A stretch of 58,780 nucleotides of DNA from Methylobacterium sp. E-005 (GCF_022829725.1 NZ_JAKSYG010000229.1:1-58780), one strand, 5' to 3'; counted from the first letter of the stretch, positions 25,117 through 35,584 are shown. Notes: generated by a model not told the origin, from the letters alone. Program-made: numbers and translations.

Positions 25117-28100
25117 ATGCGACCCGGAACTGATCCCGGCGTCGTTCGCGGCTACGCGGGGACGGCTGCGCCATCGGCGTCGGTCATCATCGACCCGGCG
25201 CGATTGTCCGCACTCGACGGGCTCGCGATCCTGGACTCCCTGCCCGAGGCGGGCTTCGACGACGTCGTGCGCTTGGCGACCCGCCTGTGTGCGACGCCCG
25301 TCGCCCTGGTCAGCCTCGTCGCCGTCGACCGGCAATGGTTCAAGGCGCGGGTCGGCTTCCCCCATTGCGAGACCGATCTCGACAGTTCGGTCTGCAAGTT
25401 CGCGCTCGCCGAGCCGGACCTCCTCGTCGTCCCCGACCTGACGGCGGACCCCCGCACGGCTGCCAACCCGCTCGTCACGGGCGCACCGCAGATCCGCTTC
25501 TATGCAGGCGCGCCCCTGCGCTTGACGAATGGGCAGGTCGTCGGCTCGCTTTGCGTCATCGACACCGTGCCGCGTCCCGGGGGCCTGACACCGGAGCAGT
25601 CCGACGACCTCCGTGCCCTCGGGCGTCAGGTCAGCAGGCTCCTCGAAATGCGCCGCGCCCTCGGGGCCCGCGACGCACTCCTCGCCGAGCAGGAGGCCGG
25701 ACGGCGCGAGCGCGACCTCCTCGCGCGAACCAACGCGACCGTGTCGGCCGCGGGCGGCGCCCTCGACGGCATCCTCGACGCGGTGACCGCAGGGGTCATG
25801 CAGGCCGTGCCCGCGGCGGAGGGCGCGGTCGTCGAGCTGATCGACGGCGATGAGCTCGACTATCGCGCGGTCGCCGGCAACCTGGACCCGTACCGGGGGT
25901 TGCGCGTGCCGCTACACGACAGCCTCGCCGGGCGATGCGTGCTGACGGACATGCCGCTGCTCGCGGACGACGTGCTCCGCGACGGGCAGGTCAAGCCGCA
26001 TCTCGCGGACAGGCTTGCCATGCGCTCGGCCGTGCTTGCGCCGATCTCGCGCGGGGGGCTTCCCGTCGGCGTGCTGAAGCTCCAGTCCGGCCGGGTCGGC
26101 GCTTTCCGGGAACGCGACCTCGACCTGGCGCGGCTGTTCGCGGCCGCCGCGACGTCCGGCCTGACCGCGGTCGCGGCAGCCGAGGAGGCGGCGGCGCGCC
26201 GCCGGGCCCAGCAGCGCCTCGACCTGCTGTCGCAGGTGTCGGCCGCCCTGCTAACGTCGGACGATCCGGCCCGCGCCGTCGAGCCCATCCTGGCTGCCGG
26301 TGCCGCAAGCCTCGGCTTCGACCAGTGCTACCTCTACGACATCGCGCCGGGCGGGGGGCACCTGCGACTGACCCATGCCATCGGGGTGAGCGAGGAGAGT
26401 CAGACCGCCCTACGTCAGGTGGACATCGACGGGCCGCTATGCGGCATCGTCGCCGAGACCAAACGCCCATTCGTGCTCACCGGCGTCCAGGCGACGTGGG
26501 AACCGCGCTATGGCTTGGCCCGGCAGGTCGGCATCGATGCCTTCGCCGGCTACCCGGTGAAGAGCCGCGGGTCCGTCGTGGGGGTAATGTCGTTCTGCTC
26601 GACCCGGGAACCCGCTTTCGACGCCGAGGCCCTGGCCTTCTTCGAGACCGTGGCCCGGTACGTCTCGGCGGTCCGCGACCGGCTCGCGGGCGAGGCCGCT
26701 CTCCGGGAGGGGGACCGACGCTCGCGGCTGGCTCAGGAGGCTGGGCAGGTCGGGACGTTCGAGGTCGACGTCGGCACGGGCCTGATCAACGTCTCCGCGG
26801 AGTTCGCGCGCTTGTACGGCGTGCCTCCCACCGGCCTGTACTCGGTAGAGCGATTCGAGACGCTGGTCGTGCCGGAGGACCGCGCCGTGCCGTCGAACGA
26901 CGGGACCAGGCAGGCCGGGACGGCCGTGCTCGACGTCGAGTACCGCATCCGCAGGGCCGACGACGGCGCGTTGCGCTGGATCGCGCGGCGCGCCAACTTC
27001 CTGCGGGACGGGAGCGGCGTCGTCACCCAGATGTTCGGCACCGTGCAGGACGTCACCGACCGCCACGAGGCACAGGATGCACTGCGCCGGAGCGACGCGC
27101 GTTTCAGGACCATCCTGGACACCATCGAGACGGCGTTCGCCATCGTCGAGGTCAAGTTCGACGCTGACGACCGGCCGGTCGACTACCGCTTCGTCGAGGC
27201 CAACCCGGCGTTCGAGCGGCAGGCCGGGGTAAACTTGCGCGGCAAGTGGGTCACGGAGTTCGCCCCGGACCTGGAGCGGTTCTGGTTCGAGACCTACGGC
27301 CACGTCGCCCGGACCGGGGAGCCAGCGTCCTTCGAGAATTACGCCGAGAGTTTCGGGCGGTGGTTCGACGTGCGCGCGGTCCGTGTCGGGGACCCCGGGG
27401 AGCGGCGGATCGCAATCTTCTTTAACGACGTCACCGCCCGGCGGAACGCGGAGGAACGCCTTCGCGCCAGCGAGGCTGTCGCCCGTCAAAACGTCGAGCG
27501 GGTGCAACTCGCGCTCGCGGCCGGCGCGATCATCGGGACGTGGTTCTGGGACCTGCCCTCCGACCGCTTCACCGTCGATGAAGGATTCGCGTCGAGTTTC
27601 GGCCTCGACCCGGCGCTCGGTCGCGAGGGTATCCCGCTCGCCCAGATCGTCGCGACGGTGCATCCCGACGACCAGGCAGGGTTGGGGGAAGCCATCCAGC
27701 ACGCCATCCTGCGCGGCGGCGCCTACGCCCATCAGTACCGGGTGCGGCGGGCGGACGGACGCTACTACTGGATCGAGGCCAACGGGCGAGTCGACCACGG
27801 CCTGGACGGGACGCCACTGAGCTTCCCGGGGGTGCTGCTCGATATCGAGGAGCGGCGTGCGGCCCAGGAAGCGCTGCGCGAGAGCGAGGAGCACTGGCGC
27901 GGCTTGTTCGAGCGCTTGAGCGAGGGCTTCCTCGTGGGCGAGGTCGTCCGGGATGACGGGGGTGCCGTCATCGACTGGCGCTACGTCGACGTGAACGCCG
28001 CCTGGGGCGCCCTGGTCGGGATCGAACCCGCAACCGTCGTCGGACGCACGATCCGGGAGGTCATTCCCGGCATCGAGGACGAGTGGGTCGAAGAGTTCGC

Positions 28101-29334
28101 GGCCGTCGTGGCAACGGGCCAACCCATCACCTTCGTCCGCCGTGCGGGAATGCTCGGGCGCTGGTACGAGGGCCGCGCGTTCCCGCTCGGACCCGAACGC
28201 TTCGGCGTCATCTTCCTGGAGGTCACGGCCCGCGTCGAGGCGGACGCGCGTCGCGACGCGCTGCTCGCCCTGGGCGAGCGCCTGCGCGAGACCGACGACG
28301 TGCCGATGCTCGTGCAGGCCGCCGCCGAGATCATGTCCGACGCGCTTGGCACCACCCGGGCGGGCTACGGGCTCGTCGACGCGGCCGAGGAAACGGTCGA
28401 GATCCCTACCGACTGGTGCGCCCCGGGGGTCGTATCGGTGGCGGGGTTGCACCAGTTCCGGGACTACGGGAGCTACATCGACGAGTTGAAGCGCGGCGAG
28501 GTCGTCGCGGTCGAGGACGTCGAGCGCGACCCCCGAAGCAAGGTGACGGCCGCGGCGCTGCTGGCCATCGGGGTGCGCGCCCTCGTCAACGTGCCGATCA
28601 TGGAGCGCGGGCAGATCGTCGGGCTTGGGTTCGTCCACTACGCCGAGCCCCACGCCTTTACGCAGGATGAGATGGCCTTCGTGCGCACAGTCGCCGACCG
28701 GATACAGACGACGGTGGCCAGGGTCCGTGCCGAGTCGGATCAACGCGTGCTGAACGAGGAGCTTTCCCACAGGCTGAAGAACTCGTTCGCGATGGTGCTT
28801 TCCATCGCCACGCAGACCTTGCGCAGCGTTCCCGAGCGGGCGCCCGTCGAGGCGTTCGAGAAGCGCATCCATGCCCTTTCGTCCGCCCATGACGTGCTTT
28901 TGCGCCAGAGTTGGACGGCCGCGCCGGCGATGGAGGTGGTGAAGGCCGTGCTCGCGGGCGTGGGCCACGTTGATCGCATCGAGGTGACGGGTCCGGAGAT
29001 CGACCTCGGCCCACGCGCCACCCTGTCGTTGTCCCTGCTGCTCCACGAGCTGGCGACCAACGCTGCGAAGTACGGAGCGCTCTCCGTTCCAGAGGGCCGC
29101 GTCGCGGTCGACTGGCGCCTCGACGGCCAGGACGAGGAAAGGGAGGTCACGTTCGATTGGGTGGAGCGCGGCGGCCCGCCCGTGACACTGCCCGCCACCG
29201 GCGGCCGAAAGGGGTTCGGTTCGCGCCTGATCGTCCTCGGCCTCGTCGGAACGGGGGGCGTGGACCTCCGTTACCCCCCGTCCGGGTTCCAGGCGACGAT
29301 GCGCGCCCCCCTCGTCCAGTTGCAGCATTCCTGA
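25117..29334 (+). CDS. multi-GAF/PAS HWE-family sensor histidine kinase
   Basis: A 1405-aa soluble kinase. In order: GAF (about 25-190), GAF (about 200-350), GAF (about 370-530), four PAS domains (about 540-1060; WFDVRAVRVGDPGERR and YYWIEANGRV mark two), a fourth GAF (about 1060-1205) and an HWE/HisKA_2 kinase. H1218 lies in SHRLKNSFAMVLSIATQTL; the ATPase has LLHELATNAAKYGALS and ends GFGSRLI. HWE kinases often control the general stress response or respond to light. No Cys suitable for bilin attachment is obvious in the GAF domains. The response regulator gene follows after 10 bases. Confidence 0.92.
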   Translation: MRPGTDPGVVRGYAGTAAPSASVIIDPARLSALDGLAILDSLPEAGFDDVVRLATRLCATPVALVSLVAVDRQWFKARVGFPHCETDLDSSVCKFALAEPDLLVVPDLTADPRTAANPLVTGAPQIRFYAGAPLRLTNGQVVGSLCVIDTVPRPGGLTPEQSDDLRALGRQVSRLLEMRRALGARDALLAEQEAGRRERDLLARTNATVSAAGGALDGILDAVTAGVMQAVPAAEGAVVELIDGDELDYRAVAGNLDPYRGLRVPLHDSLAGRCVLTDMPLLADDVLRDGQVKPHLADRLAMRSAVLAPISRGGLPVGVLKLQSGRVGAFRERDLDLARLFAAAATSGLTAVAAAEEAAARRRAQQRLDLLSQVSAALLTSDDPARAVEPILAAGAASLGFDQCYLYDIAPGGGHLRLTHAIGVSEESQTALRQVDIDGPLCGIVAETKRPFVLTGVQATWEPRYGLARQVGIDAFAGYPVKSRGSVVGVMSFCSTREPAFDAEALAFFETVARYVSAVRDRLAGEAALREGDRRSRLAQEAGQVGTFEVDVGTGLINVSAEFARLYGVPPTGLYSVERFETLVVPEDRAVPSNDGTRQAGTAVLDVEYRIRRADDGALRWIARRANFLRDGSGVVTQMFGTVQDVTDRHEAQDALRRSDARFRTILDTIETAFAIVEVKFDADDRPVDYRFVEANPAFERQAGVNLRGKWVTEFAPDLERFWFETYGHVARTGEPASFENYAESFGRWFDVRAVRVGDPGERRIAIFFNDVTARRNAEERLRASEAVARQNVERVQLALAAGAIIGTWFWDLPSDRFTVDEGFASSFGLDPALGREGIPLAQIVATVHPDDQAGLGEAIQHAILRGGAYAHQYRVRRADGRYYWIEANGRVDHGLDGTPLSFPGVLLDIEERRAAQEALRESEEHWRGLFERLSEGFLVGEVVRDDGGAVIDWRYVDVNAAWGALVGIEPATVVGRTIREVIPGIEDEWVEEFAAVVATGQPITFVRRAGMLGRWYEGRAFPLGPERFGVIFLEVTARVEADARRDALLALGERLRETDDVPMLVQAAAEIMSDALGTTRAGYGLVDAAEETVEIPTDWCAPGVVSVAGLHQFRDYGSYIDELKRGEVVAVEDVERDPRSKVTAAALLAIGVRALVNVPIMERGQIVGLGFVHYAEPHAFTQDEMAFVRTVADRIQTTVARVRAESDQRVLNEELSHRLKNSFAMVLSIATQTLRSVPERAPVEAFEKRIHALSSAHDVLLRQSWTAAPAMEVVKAVLAGVGHVDRIEVTGPEIDLGPRATLSLSLLLHELATNAAKYGALSVPEGRVAVDWRLDGQDEEREVTFDWVERGGPPVTLPATGGRKGFGSRLIVLGLVGTGGVDLRYPPSGFQATMRAPLVQLQHS

Positions 29335-29344
29335 GGAGGCAGGT

Positions 29345-29722
29345 TTGGGTCAGGCGATGCCCCCGGCGAGTTTGGTCGTCCTCGTCGTGGAGGACGAGCC
29401 CCTGCAGCGCATGATGGCGGTGGATCTCGTCGAGGACGCCGGGTTCGAGGCCCTCCACGTGGCCAGCGCCGCGGACGCGGTCCTCATCCTGGAGAGCCGG
29501 TTGGATATCCGCGTGGTGTTCACCGACATCGACATGCCGGGCGGCCTGAACGGGATGCAGTTCGCGGCGGCCGTCCGCGACCGCTGGCCCCCCATCGAGC
29601 TCATCATCGTATCGGGCAAGCGACGCCCCCTGCCGGAGGAACTGCCGAAGCGGGGCGTGTTCTTCCAGAAGCCCTACAAGCGGGACGAGGTCACGGCGAC
29701 GATGCAGCGGATGATGGCTTGA
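29345..29722 (+). CDS. single-domain response regulator
   Basis: A 125-aa receiver domain with no output domain: VVLVVEDEPLQRMM (acidic pair), D61 in VVFTDIDMPGGLNG, and K in FFQKPY. TTG 29345 is the start, with AGGAGG 5 bases upstream; the ATG four codons on is too far from it. It begins 10 bases after the HWE kinase stop, so the two are cotranscribed and it is the likely phosphoacceptor. Confidence 0.9.
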   Translation: MGQAMPPASLVVLVVEDEPLQRMMAVDLVEDAGFEALHVASAADAVLILESRLDIRVVFTDIDMPGGLNGMQFAAAVRDRWPPIELIIVSGKRRPLPEELPKRGVFFQKPYKRDEVTATMQRMMA

Positions 29723-30025
29723 AAACGAACCTCCGCGAGACAGTCCCCGCTCCGTGTCCCGACATGGGAGCTCGGTGGAACGGCCTTCGTACTCCATCAC
29801 GGATACCATCGTTCCAGGGGGGCGGACGAAGGCGTCAGACCCGTCGACCGACCTGAGCAAAACGTGACCATCGTTCCACGCCAAGCACGGTCCGAAGTCG
29901 GACGGCTGTCCTAGCATGGCCACGAGGGGTGAATCGCGACGACGCGGCCGGGGAGCCGAGCGCTACCGGGGTCGTTGTGATACCGGCGGCCAGGATTGGT
30001 GGCCGTTGGCCGGGAACGGGGTTCG
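29723..30025 (+). other. intergenic, about 300 bases, with repeated ACCATCGTTCCA
   Basis: Two exact copies of ACCATCGTTCCA (29805-29816 and 29867-29878, 62 bases apart) lie upstream of the LOV kinase gene. Their complement contains GGAAC, the -35 core recognised by EcfG-type stress sigma factors, but no correctly spaced -10 CGTT is seen. They may be regulator sites. Nothing else is recognised. Confidence 0.35.
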
Positions 30026-32455
30026 ATGGAAGGCGAGGTCGAGGAACTCCGACGGCTGCTCCGGGAGGCGAACGCGGAGAACGAGCGGCTGCGGCAGCGA
30101 GACGGGCGGCACGTCCGCACCCCGACCGGCGGCGAGCGCACCTCCGCCGCCGGGACCGACCTCCTGTTCACGGCGGCGGAGAAGACCCGCATGCCGCAGA
30201 TCATCACCGACCCCAACCTGCCCGACAACCCCATCGTCTTCGCCAACCGAGCCTTCCAGGAGATGTGCGGCTACGAGGCCAGTGAGTTGCTCGGTCGGAA
30301 CTGCAGGTTCCTACAAGGCCCCGGCACGGAACGGACGGTCGTGGCAAAGGTGCGCGACGCCGTAGCGGCCAGACGGGACGTCGTCGTAGAGCTCGTGAAC
30401 TACCACCGGGACGGCACGCCGTTTCGCAACGAGCTTTACATCAGCCCGGTCTTCGACGCCGACGGTCGGCTGCGTTACTTCTTCGCCAGTCAACTCGACG
30501 TCACGCGCTTCCGAACCGAGGAGGAGCGTCTCGCCGAGAGCGAGGCGCGTTACCAGGCCTTGTTCGAGGCCGTCGATGCCGGCTTCTGCGTGATCGAGAT
30601 GCTGTTCGACGTCGAGGGCCGCGCGGTCGACTACCGCTTTATCGAGGTGAACCCGGCATTCGAGCGGCACACCGGCATCAGGAACGCGACCGGACGCTGG
30701 GTCAGCGAGATCGTGCCGGGCCTGGAACGGTCGTGGTTCGACGCCTACGGCGAGGTCGCGATGACGGGAGCGTCGAGGCGATTTGAGAGTGGCGCGGTCG
30801 CACTGGGTCGGTGGTTCGACGTCCATGCCCTGCGCATCGGCGAATCCGCAAGGCGCCAAGTCGCAATCCTGTTCAACGACATCACCGACCGCCGCAACCT
30901 GGAGGACCACCTAGCCTCGGCCGCCCGGGAACGAACCGAGGAACGCGATACCTTGTGGCGCGCGAGCCGCGACCTGTTCGTCGTCTGCGGCTACGACGGC
31001 CTGTACCGGGCGGTGAACCCGGCCTGGACTGCGACCCTGGGGTGGTCCTCGGCGGAGCTAGTCGGCGTTCGCTTCGATGTCCTCGTCCATCCCGAGGACC
31101 GGGAGTCGACGGAGCGCGCGTTCGAACGCGTGGTGGCCACGGGGAGGCTCGACGACATCGACCTGCGCCTGAGGGCGAGGGACGGCGGCTATCGCTGGAT
31201 CTCATGGAACGTCGTCCCGCGCGACGACCACTTCTACGCCTCGGGACGCGACGTGACGGAACGTCGGGCCCTGGAGGAGCAACTTCGCCAATCGCAGAAA
31301 CTGGAGGCGGTCGGACAGTTGACCGGCGGCGTGGCGCACGACTTCAACAACCTGCTCACGGTAATCAAGTCTTCCACCGACTTGCTCAAGCGCCCGAACC
31401 TCGCCCAGGACCGACGCGACCGCTACGTCGGGGCGATCTCGGACACCGTCGACCGCGCCGCGAAGCTGACCGGGCAGCTGCTCGCCTTCGCGCGGCGGCA
31501 GGCGCTCAAGCCGGAGATTTTCGACGTCGGTCGCGGCGTCGCTTCGGTCTCGGAGATGGTCGGGACGCTGACGGGCGCACGCATCGCGGTCACGACGAGC
31601 ATCGAGCCGTTCCTGGACAGTGCCGGACGCGCGATGCCCTGCCTCGTCGACGCGGATCCGAGCCAGTTCGACACGGCCCTGGTCAACATGGTCGTCAACG
31701 CCCGGGACGCGATGGATGGCGAGGGCCGGCTCGACATCCGCGTGCGGCCCGCGGACCGCATCCCGGCCGTGCGGGCCCATGCCGCCGTGCCGGGGGACTA
31801 CGTCGCCGTGTCCATCTCCGACACGGGCACCGGCATCGACGCGGACGTGCTCGACCGGATCTTCGAGCCGTTCTTCACGACCAAGGGCGTCGGCCAGGGC
31901 ACCGGGCTCGGCCTGAGCCAGGTCTTCGGCTTCGCCAAGCAGTCGGGGGGCGAGGTCGTGGTCCGGAGCGAGGCCGGACGCGGCACCACGTTCACGGTCT
32001 ACCTGCCGCGGGCGCCCCGGGCCGCGTCCGAGGCGCCGCACGCGCGCGAGCCGGCCCCGCTGGCGGAGGGGCACGGCACCTGCGTGCTCGTCGTCGAGGA
32101 CAACCTCGACGTCGGGGCGTTCGCGAACCAGGCCCTCGCCGAGCTCGGGTACGAGACCGTTTGGGCGACGGACGCCGAGAAGGCGCTGGCCGAGATCGAG
32201 CACGTCCCCTTCCGCTTCGAGGTGGTGTTCACCGACGTGGTGATGCCCGGCATGAACGGCATCGCACTGGCCCGCGAGATCCGCAGGCGTTACCCGGACC
32301 TGCCGGTGGTACTCACGTCGGGCTACAGCGACGTGCTCGCCGATGAAGGCAGCCATGGCTTCGAGCTGCTGCGCAAGCCGTACTCGGTGGCCGACCTATC
32401 GCGCGTCCTGCGCCTGGCGGTGGAGCGCGCCGCGGCGGTCCGGGGCAGGCGGTAG
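30026..32455 (+). CDS. LOV blue-light hybrid histidine kinase
   Basis: An 809-aa soluble kinase. A short coiled coil leads into a LOV domain with the photoactive motif GRNCRFLQG (adduct-forming C93) and NYHRDGTPF, which binds flavin and signals blue light. Two PAS domains follow (about 175-300 and 305-415). HisKA has H438 (GGVAHDFNNLLTVIKSS), the ATPase has GTGLGLSQVFGFAKQSGG, and a C-terminal receiver has D737 (VVFTDVVMPGMNG). ATG 30026 is chosen over a TTG 30 bases upstream. Its first PAS is closely related to one in the preceding HWE kinase. Confidence 0.92.
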   Translation: MEGEVEELRRLLREANAENERLRQRDGRHVRTPTGGERTSAAGTDLLFTAAEKTRMPQIITDPNLPDNPIVFANRAFQEMCGYEASELLGRNCRFLQGPGTERTVVAKVRDAVAARRDVVVELVNYHRDGTPFRNELYISPVFDADGRLRYFFASQLDVTRFRTEEERLAESEARYQALFEAVDAGFCVIEMLFDVEGRAVDYRFIEVNPAFERHTGIRNATGRWVSEIVPGLERSWFDAYGEVAMTGASRRFESGAVALGRWFDVHALRIGESARRQVAILFNDITDRRNLEDHLASAARERTEERDTLWRASRDLFVVCGYDGLYRAVNPAWTATLGWSSAELVGVRFDVLVHPEDRESTERAFERVVATGRLDDIDLRLRARDGGYRWISWNVVPRDDHFYASGRDVTERRALEEQLRQSQKLEAVGQLTGGVAHDFNNLLTVIKSSTDLLKRPNLAQDRRDRYVGAISDTVDRAAKLTGQLLAFARRQALKPEIFDVGRGVASVSEMVGTLTGARIAVTTSIEPFLDSAGRAMPCLVDADPSQFDTALVNMVVNARDAMDGEGRLDIRVRPADRIPAVRAHAAVPGDYVAVSISDTGTGIDADVLDRIFEPFFTTKGVGQGTGLGLSQVFGFAKQSGGEVVVRSEAGRGTTFTVYLPRAPRAASEAPHAREPAPLAEGHGTCVLVVEDNLDVGAFANQALAELGYETVWATDAEKALAEIEHVPFRFEVVFTDVVMPGMNGIALAREIRRRYPDLPVVLTSGYSDVLADEGSHGFELLRKPYSVADLSRVLRLAVERAAAVRGRR

Positions 32456-32557
32456 GGAAGTCATCGAGAGGTGGGGCATCGAGAAACGAGGGCATGGCAG
32501 ATGGCCCCTCCGGTTTCCCTCGTCGACGCCGCGCCTCACTCGATACTCGTACCCGCA

Positions 32558-34534
32558 TCACCCCATATCGGCATCATGCCGCTCCGCTGCGTGGCCAAGC
32601 CGGTCGACCTCGGCGACGAGGGACTGCAGGCTCGCGTCGCCCTTGCGCAGGACCCGGTCCGCCCCGGTGAGCCTGCGCCGCTCCTCGCCGGACACGTCGC
32701 GTGCGCTGAGCACGACCACCGGGATCTCCCCGCAGCCCGGCCGTGACCGCAGTTCGTGCAGGAAGGTGAACCCGTCCATCACCGGCATCGTCAGGTCGAG
32801 CAGCACCACGCGTGGCTTGGACTCCGTCAGGCGTTCGAGGGCCTCGGCCCCGTCGCCGGCCTCGCGCACCGCCCAACCGTCGCGTTCGAGCACCGCGCGC
32901 AGTCGGCCGCGCATGTCCGCGTCGTCATCGACCACGAGGACGTCGCCGGGCCCCGGGCCGAAGCGGTCGAGCACCCCTTTAAGCCGCGCCCAGTCGACCG
33001 GCTTCGGCAGCGCGTCCGCCGCCCCGAGGGACGCGCTGAGGGCAGCGTCGGCCACGAAGCTCACCATCACGACGGGGATGTCCCGGGTGACCGGATCGGA
33101 CTTCAGCGACGCCAGCACGGCCCATCCGTCCACGTCCGGCATCATGACGTCGAGCAGGATGACCCTCGGGGCAAGGGACCGTGCGAGGTCGAGGCCGGTG
33201 CGCCCGTCCGCGGCGGTGCGGACCGAGAAGCCCTGCCGCTGCAGGAAGCGGCCCATCAGATCGCGCTGGCTCCCCTCGTCGTCGATGACGAGAACCAACC
33301 CCCGCCCTCTTCCCGCCAGGGCGGTCGCGATCCCGGGCTCGTCCGATTCGAGGGCATCCCCCGTTTCCGGCAATGTCGCGGGCACCGTCAGGACGAACCG
33401 GGTACCGCGCCCGACCTCGCTCGCCACCGTGACGTCGCCCCCGAGCAGGTGGGCGAACGCCTTCGTCAGGGCGAGTCCCAACCCCGTCCCGCCGTAGCGG
33501 CGCGTCGTGCTGCCGTCGGCCTGGACGAAGCGCTGGAACAGGCGCTCGACCTGTTCCGGGCTCATGCCGATGCCGGTGTCCTCCACGGAGAACGTCAGGC
33601 CGCCGCCGTCCGGTTCCGCCGTACGGCGTACCCGTAGGGTGACCGTCCCGCCCTCGGTGAACTTGGCGGCGTTGGAGAGCAGGTTGAACAGGCCCTGGCG
33701 CAGCTTGGTCGCGTCGGTGCGGGCGGTTCCGAGCCCTTCAGGGACGTCGAGGACGAGGCGACTGCCGCGCTTGGCTACCAGGGCGTCGATAGTGCCGGCG
33801 GCGTCGCGGACGAACTCGCCGACGTCGATGTCCTCGGCGAAGGTGTCCATCTTGTTCGCCTCGACCTTCGAGAGGTCGAGGACGTCGTTGATGAGGCCGA
33901 GCAGATGCTTGGCGTTGGACTTGATCTTGCCGAGGTCCTTGAGCAGCGTGTCCTGCCCGAGCTCCTCCGCCTCCTCCTCCAGCATCTCGGAGTAGCCGAT
34001 CACGGCCGAGAGCGGCGTGCGGAGCTCATGGCTCATGTTGGCCAGGAAGCTGCTCTTGGCGCGGTTGGCGTCCTCGGCCGCCTCCCGGGCCGCCTCCGCG
34101 TCGCGGCGCGCGTCCTCAAGCTCCGCCCGGCCGGCGCGAAGGCTTGCGTTGGCGGCGTCGAGGCGACCGAGGGTTTCCTCACGCTCGACCATGGTTCGGC
34201 GAAGCGCGTCGCAAACCCAGACCATCGCACCGCCGACGACGAGATACTGCACGAGGGCGATGACCTGCCCCGGGCTGAACGAGACCGTCCCGTCGGAACG
34301 GCGGAAGAACCACGCGGCCGCGGCCAACGAGAAACCGACCGCGACCGCGCCGGGGCCGCGACCGAGGGCCAGCGTGACCAGGAAGACGAGCGGGAGGTAG
34401 AGAAGGAAGGGGGCGACGTCGAGCGGGGCGAGGAACCTGAGCAGGGTCGCGAGGCCGACCGTCGCGACCGGCAACCCGTAGCGCGCGAGCGGGCCGAAGC
34501 CATGGCCCGAGATGGCGTCCATGAACCTGCGCAA
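32558..34534 (-). CDS. membrane hybrid histidine kinase with two receivers (paralogue A)
   Basis: A 658-aa protein. The N-terminal about 110 residues hold four membrane helices of DUF4118 type (VAPFLLYLPLVFLVTLAL). A coiled coil leads to HisKA with H169 (NMSHELRTPLSAVIGYSEML), the ATPase (GGTGLGLALTKAFAHLLGG) and two receivers (VILLDVMMPDVDG and VVLLDLTMPVMDG). Start: TTG 34534 with GGGGGA 7 bases upstream; ATG 34522 is an alternative. It is a full-length paralogue of 42371-44359, with its His at the same residue. Confidence 0.9.
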   Translation of the reverse strand: MRRFMDAISGHGFGPLARYGLPVATVGLATLLRFLAPLDVAPFLLYLPLVFLVTLALGRGPGAVAVGFSLAAAAWFFRRSDGTVSFSPGQVIALVQYLVVGGAMVWVCDALRRTMVEREETLGRLDAANASLRAGRAELEDARRDAEAAREAAEDANRAKSSFLANMSHELRTPLSAVIGYSEMLEEEAEELGQDTLLKDLGKIKSNAKHLLGLINDVLDLSKVEANKMDTFAEDIDVGEFVRDAAGTIDALVAKRGSRLVLDVPEGLGTARTDATKLRQGLFNLLSNAAKFTEGGTVTLRVRRTAEPDGGGLTFSVEDTGIGMSPEQVERLFQRFVQADGSTTRRYGGTGLGLALTKAFAHLLGGDVTVASEVGRGTRFVLTVPATLPETGDALESDEPGIATALAGRGRGLVLVIDDEGSQRDLMGRFLQRQGFSVRTAADGRTGLDLARSLAPRVILLDVMMPDVDGWAVLASLKSDPVTRDIPVVMVSFVADAALSASLGAADALPKPVDWARLKGVLDRFGPGPGDVLVVDDDADMRGRLRAVLERDGWAVREAGDGAEALERLTESKPRVVLLDLTMPVMDGFTFLHELRSRPGCGEIPVVVLSARDVSGEERRRLTGADRVLRKGDASLQSLVAEVDRLGHAAERHDADMG

Positions 34535-34567
34535 GTTCCAGTCCCCCCGACGGTCGGAGGGCCGCCC

Positions 34568-35395
34568 TCACGCCGTTCCGTCGACCTCGTCGGTCCTTAC
34601 CGTGAACCCGGCCAGCGGCGCCTGTCCGAAGCTGGTGGTGATCGCGCAGTCCGTGGCGTCACGTCCATATGCCATGACGATGCGGCCGATCCGAGGCCGG
34701 TTGTGACGGGCGTCGAAGGTGTACCAGCGCGGTCCCACCGGCCCGTCGAGGTAGACCTCGAACCACGCCGAGAAATCCATTGGCGCGGGGTCCCTCGGCA
34801 CGCCGATGTCACCGAGGTAGCCGGTGGCGTAACGCGCCGGGATGTTCATGCACCGGCACAGCGTGATGGCCAGGTGGGCGAAGTCCCGGCAGACGCCGAC
34901 CTGATGGCCATGGCCGTCGAAGGCCGAGCGACTGGCGTCCGCCTGCATGTAATCGAAGCGTAGGCGTCCGTGCGCGTAGTCGACGATGGCCTGGACGCGC
35001 GGCCAGCCCTCCGTGGTCGACCCGAACAGGTTCCAGGCGGTCTGCGATAGCTTGTCGGTGTCGCAGTAGCGCGAGCCCATCAGGAACGGCAGGGCCTCGT
35101 CCGGGAGGTCCTGGACAGGTATCTGCCGGGCCTCCGGGACGTGTTCATCGGGCTTGCCGTGGTCCTCGATCTCGAAGTCCGCCGACATCGTGATGCGCCC
35201 GCCTGGGACGAGGATGCGCGTCGCGACGTTGCCGAACGGGTCGCGGAACTGCCTGGCCGGTAGGGGTGGATCGAACGTGATGACCTCGCGACTGCGCAAG
35301 TCGCTCCGCCGCTCGGGACGGACGTTGAGCAGCAGTGTCATCGGGGTCGGGCCGAACGTGTCGAGGGCGATGGTATAGCCACAACGAATGCGCAT
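34568..35395 (-). CDS. transglutaminase-like cysteine protein
   Basis: A 275-aa protein with an N-terminal beta domain of the bacterial transglutaminase type and a core with C169 (VGVCRDFAHLAI), His in WYTFDARHNRPRIG and Asp in YGRDATD, completing a Cys-His-Asp triad. It could act as a peptidase or amidase. GGAGAGC lies before ATG 35395. No signal peptide is visible. Confidence 0.88.
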   Translation of the reverse strand: MRIRCGYTIALDTFGPTPMTLLLNVRPERRSDLRSREVITFDPPLPARQFRDPFGNVATRILVPGGRITMSADFEIEDHGKPDEHVPEARQIPVQDLPDEALPFLMGSRYCDTDKLSQTAWNLFGSTTEGWPRVQAIVDYAHGRLRFDYMQADASRSAFDGHGHQVGVCRDFAHLAITLCRCMNIPARYATGYLGDIGVPRDPAPMDFSAWFEVYLDGPVGPRWYTFDARHNRPRIGRIVMAYGRDATDCAITTSFGQAPLAGFTVRTDEVDGTA

Positions 35396-35584
35396 GGACG
35401 GCTCTCCATTCCGGGGCGCCTGTCCAGGCAAGATGTCCGCCATCCGGTCGTTCCGGAATCGGATGGCTCGTGCGGTCGATCCGGGGCGTGTACCCACCGT
35501 CGCGAGCGTATCGGGACGAAACGGAGCCGACGGCGTTATGTGCTGGCACGCCGTTCCCTGCTGGGCGGCGAGGAGTTCCAGCGT

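Noticed and set aside
26437..29328. 963-codon minus-strand open frame opposite the HWE kinase
   Set aside because: Antisense shadow in GC-rich DNA; the plus strand carries clear GAF, PAS and kinase domains.
29776..29880. EcfG-type (GGAAC-N-CGTT) promoter before the LOV kinase
   Set aside because: GGAAC cores are present, but no CGTT at 16-17 bases spacing in the right direction was found.
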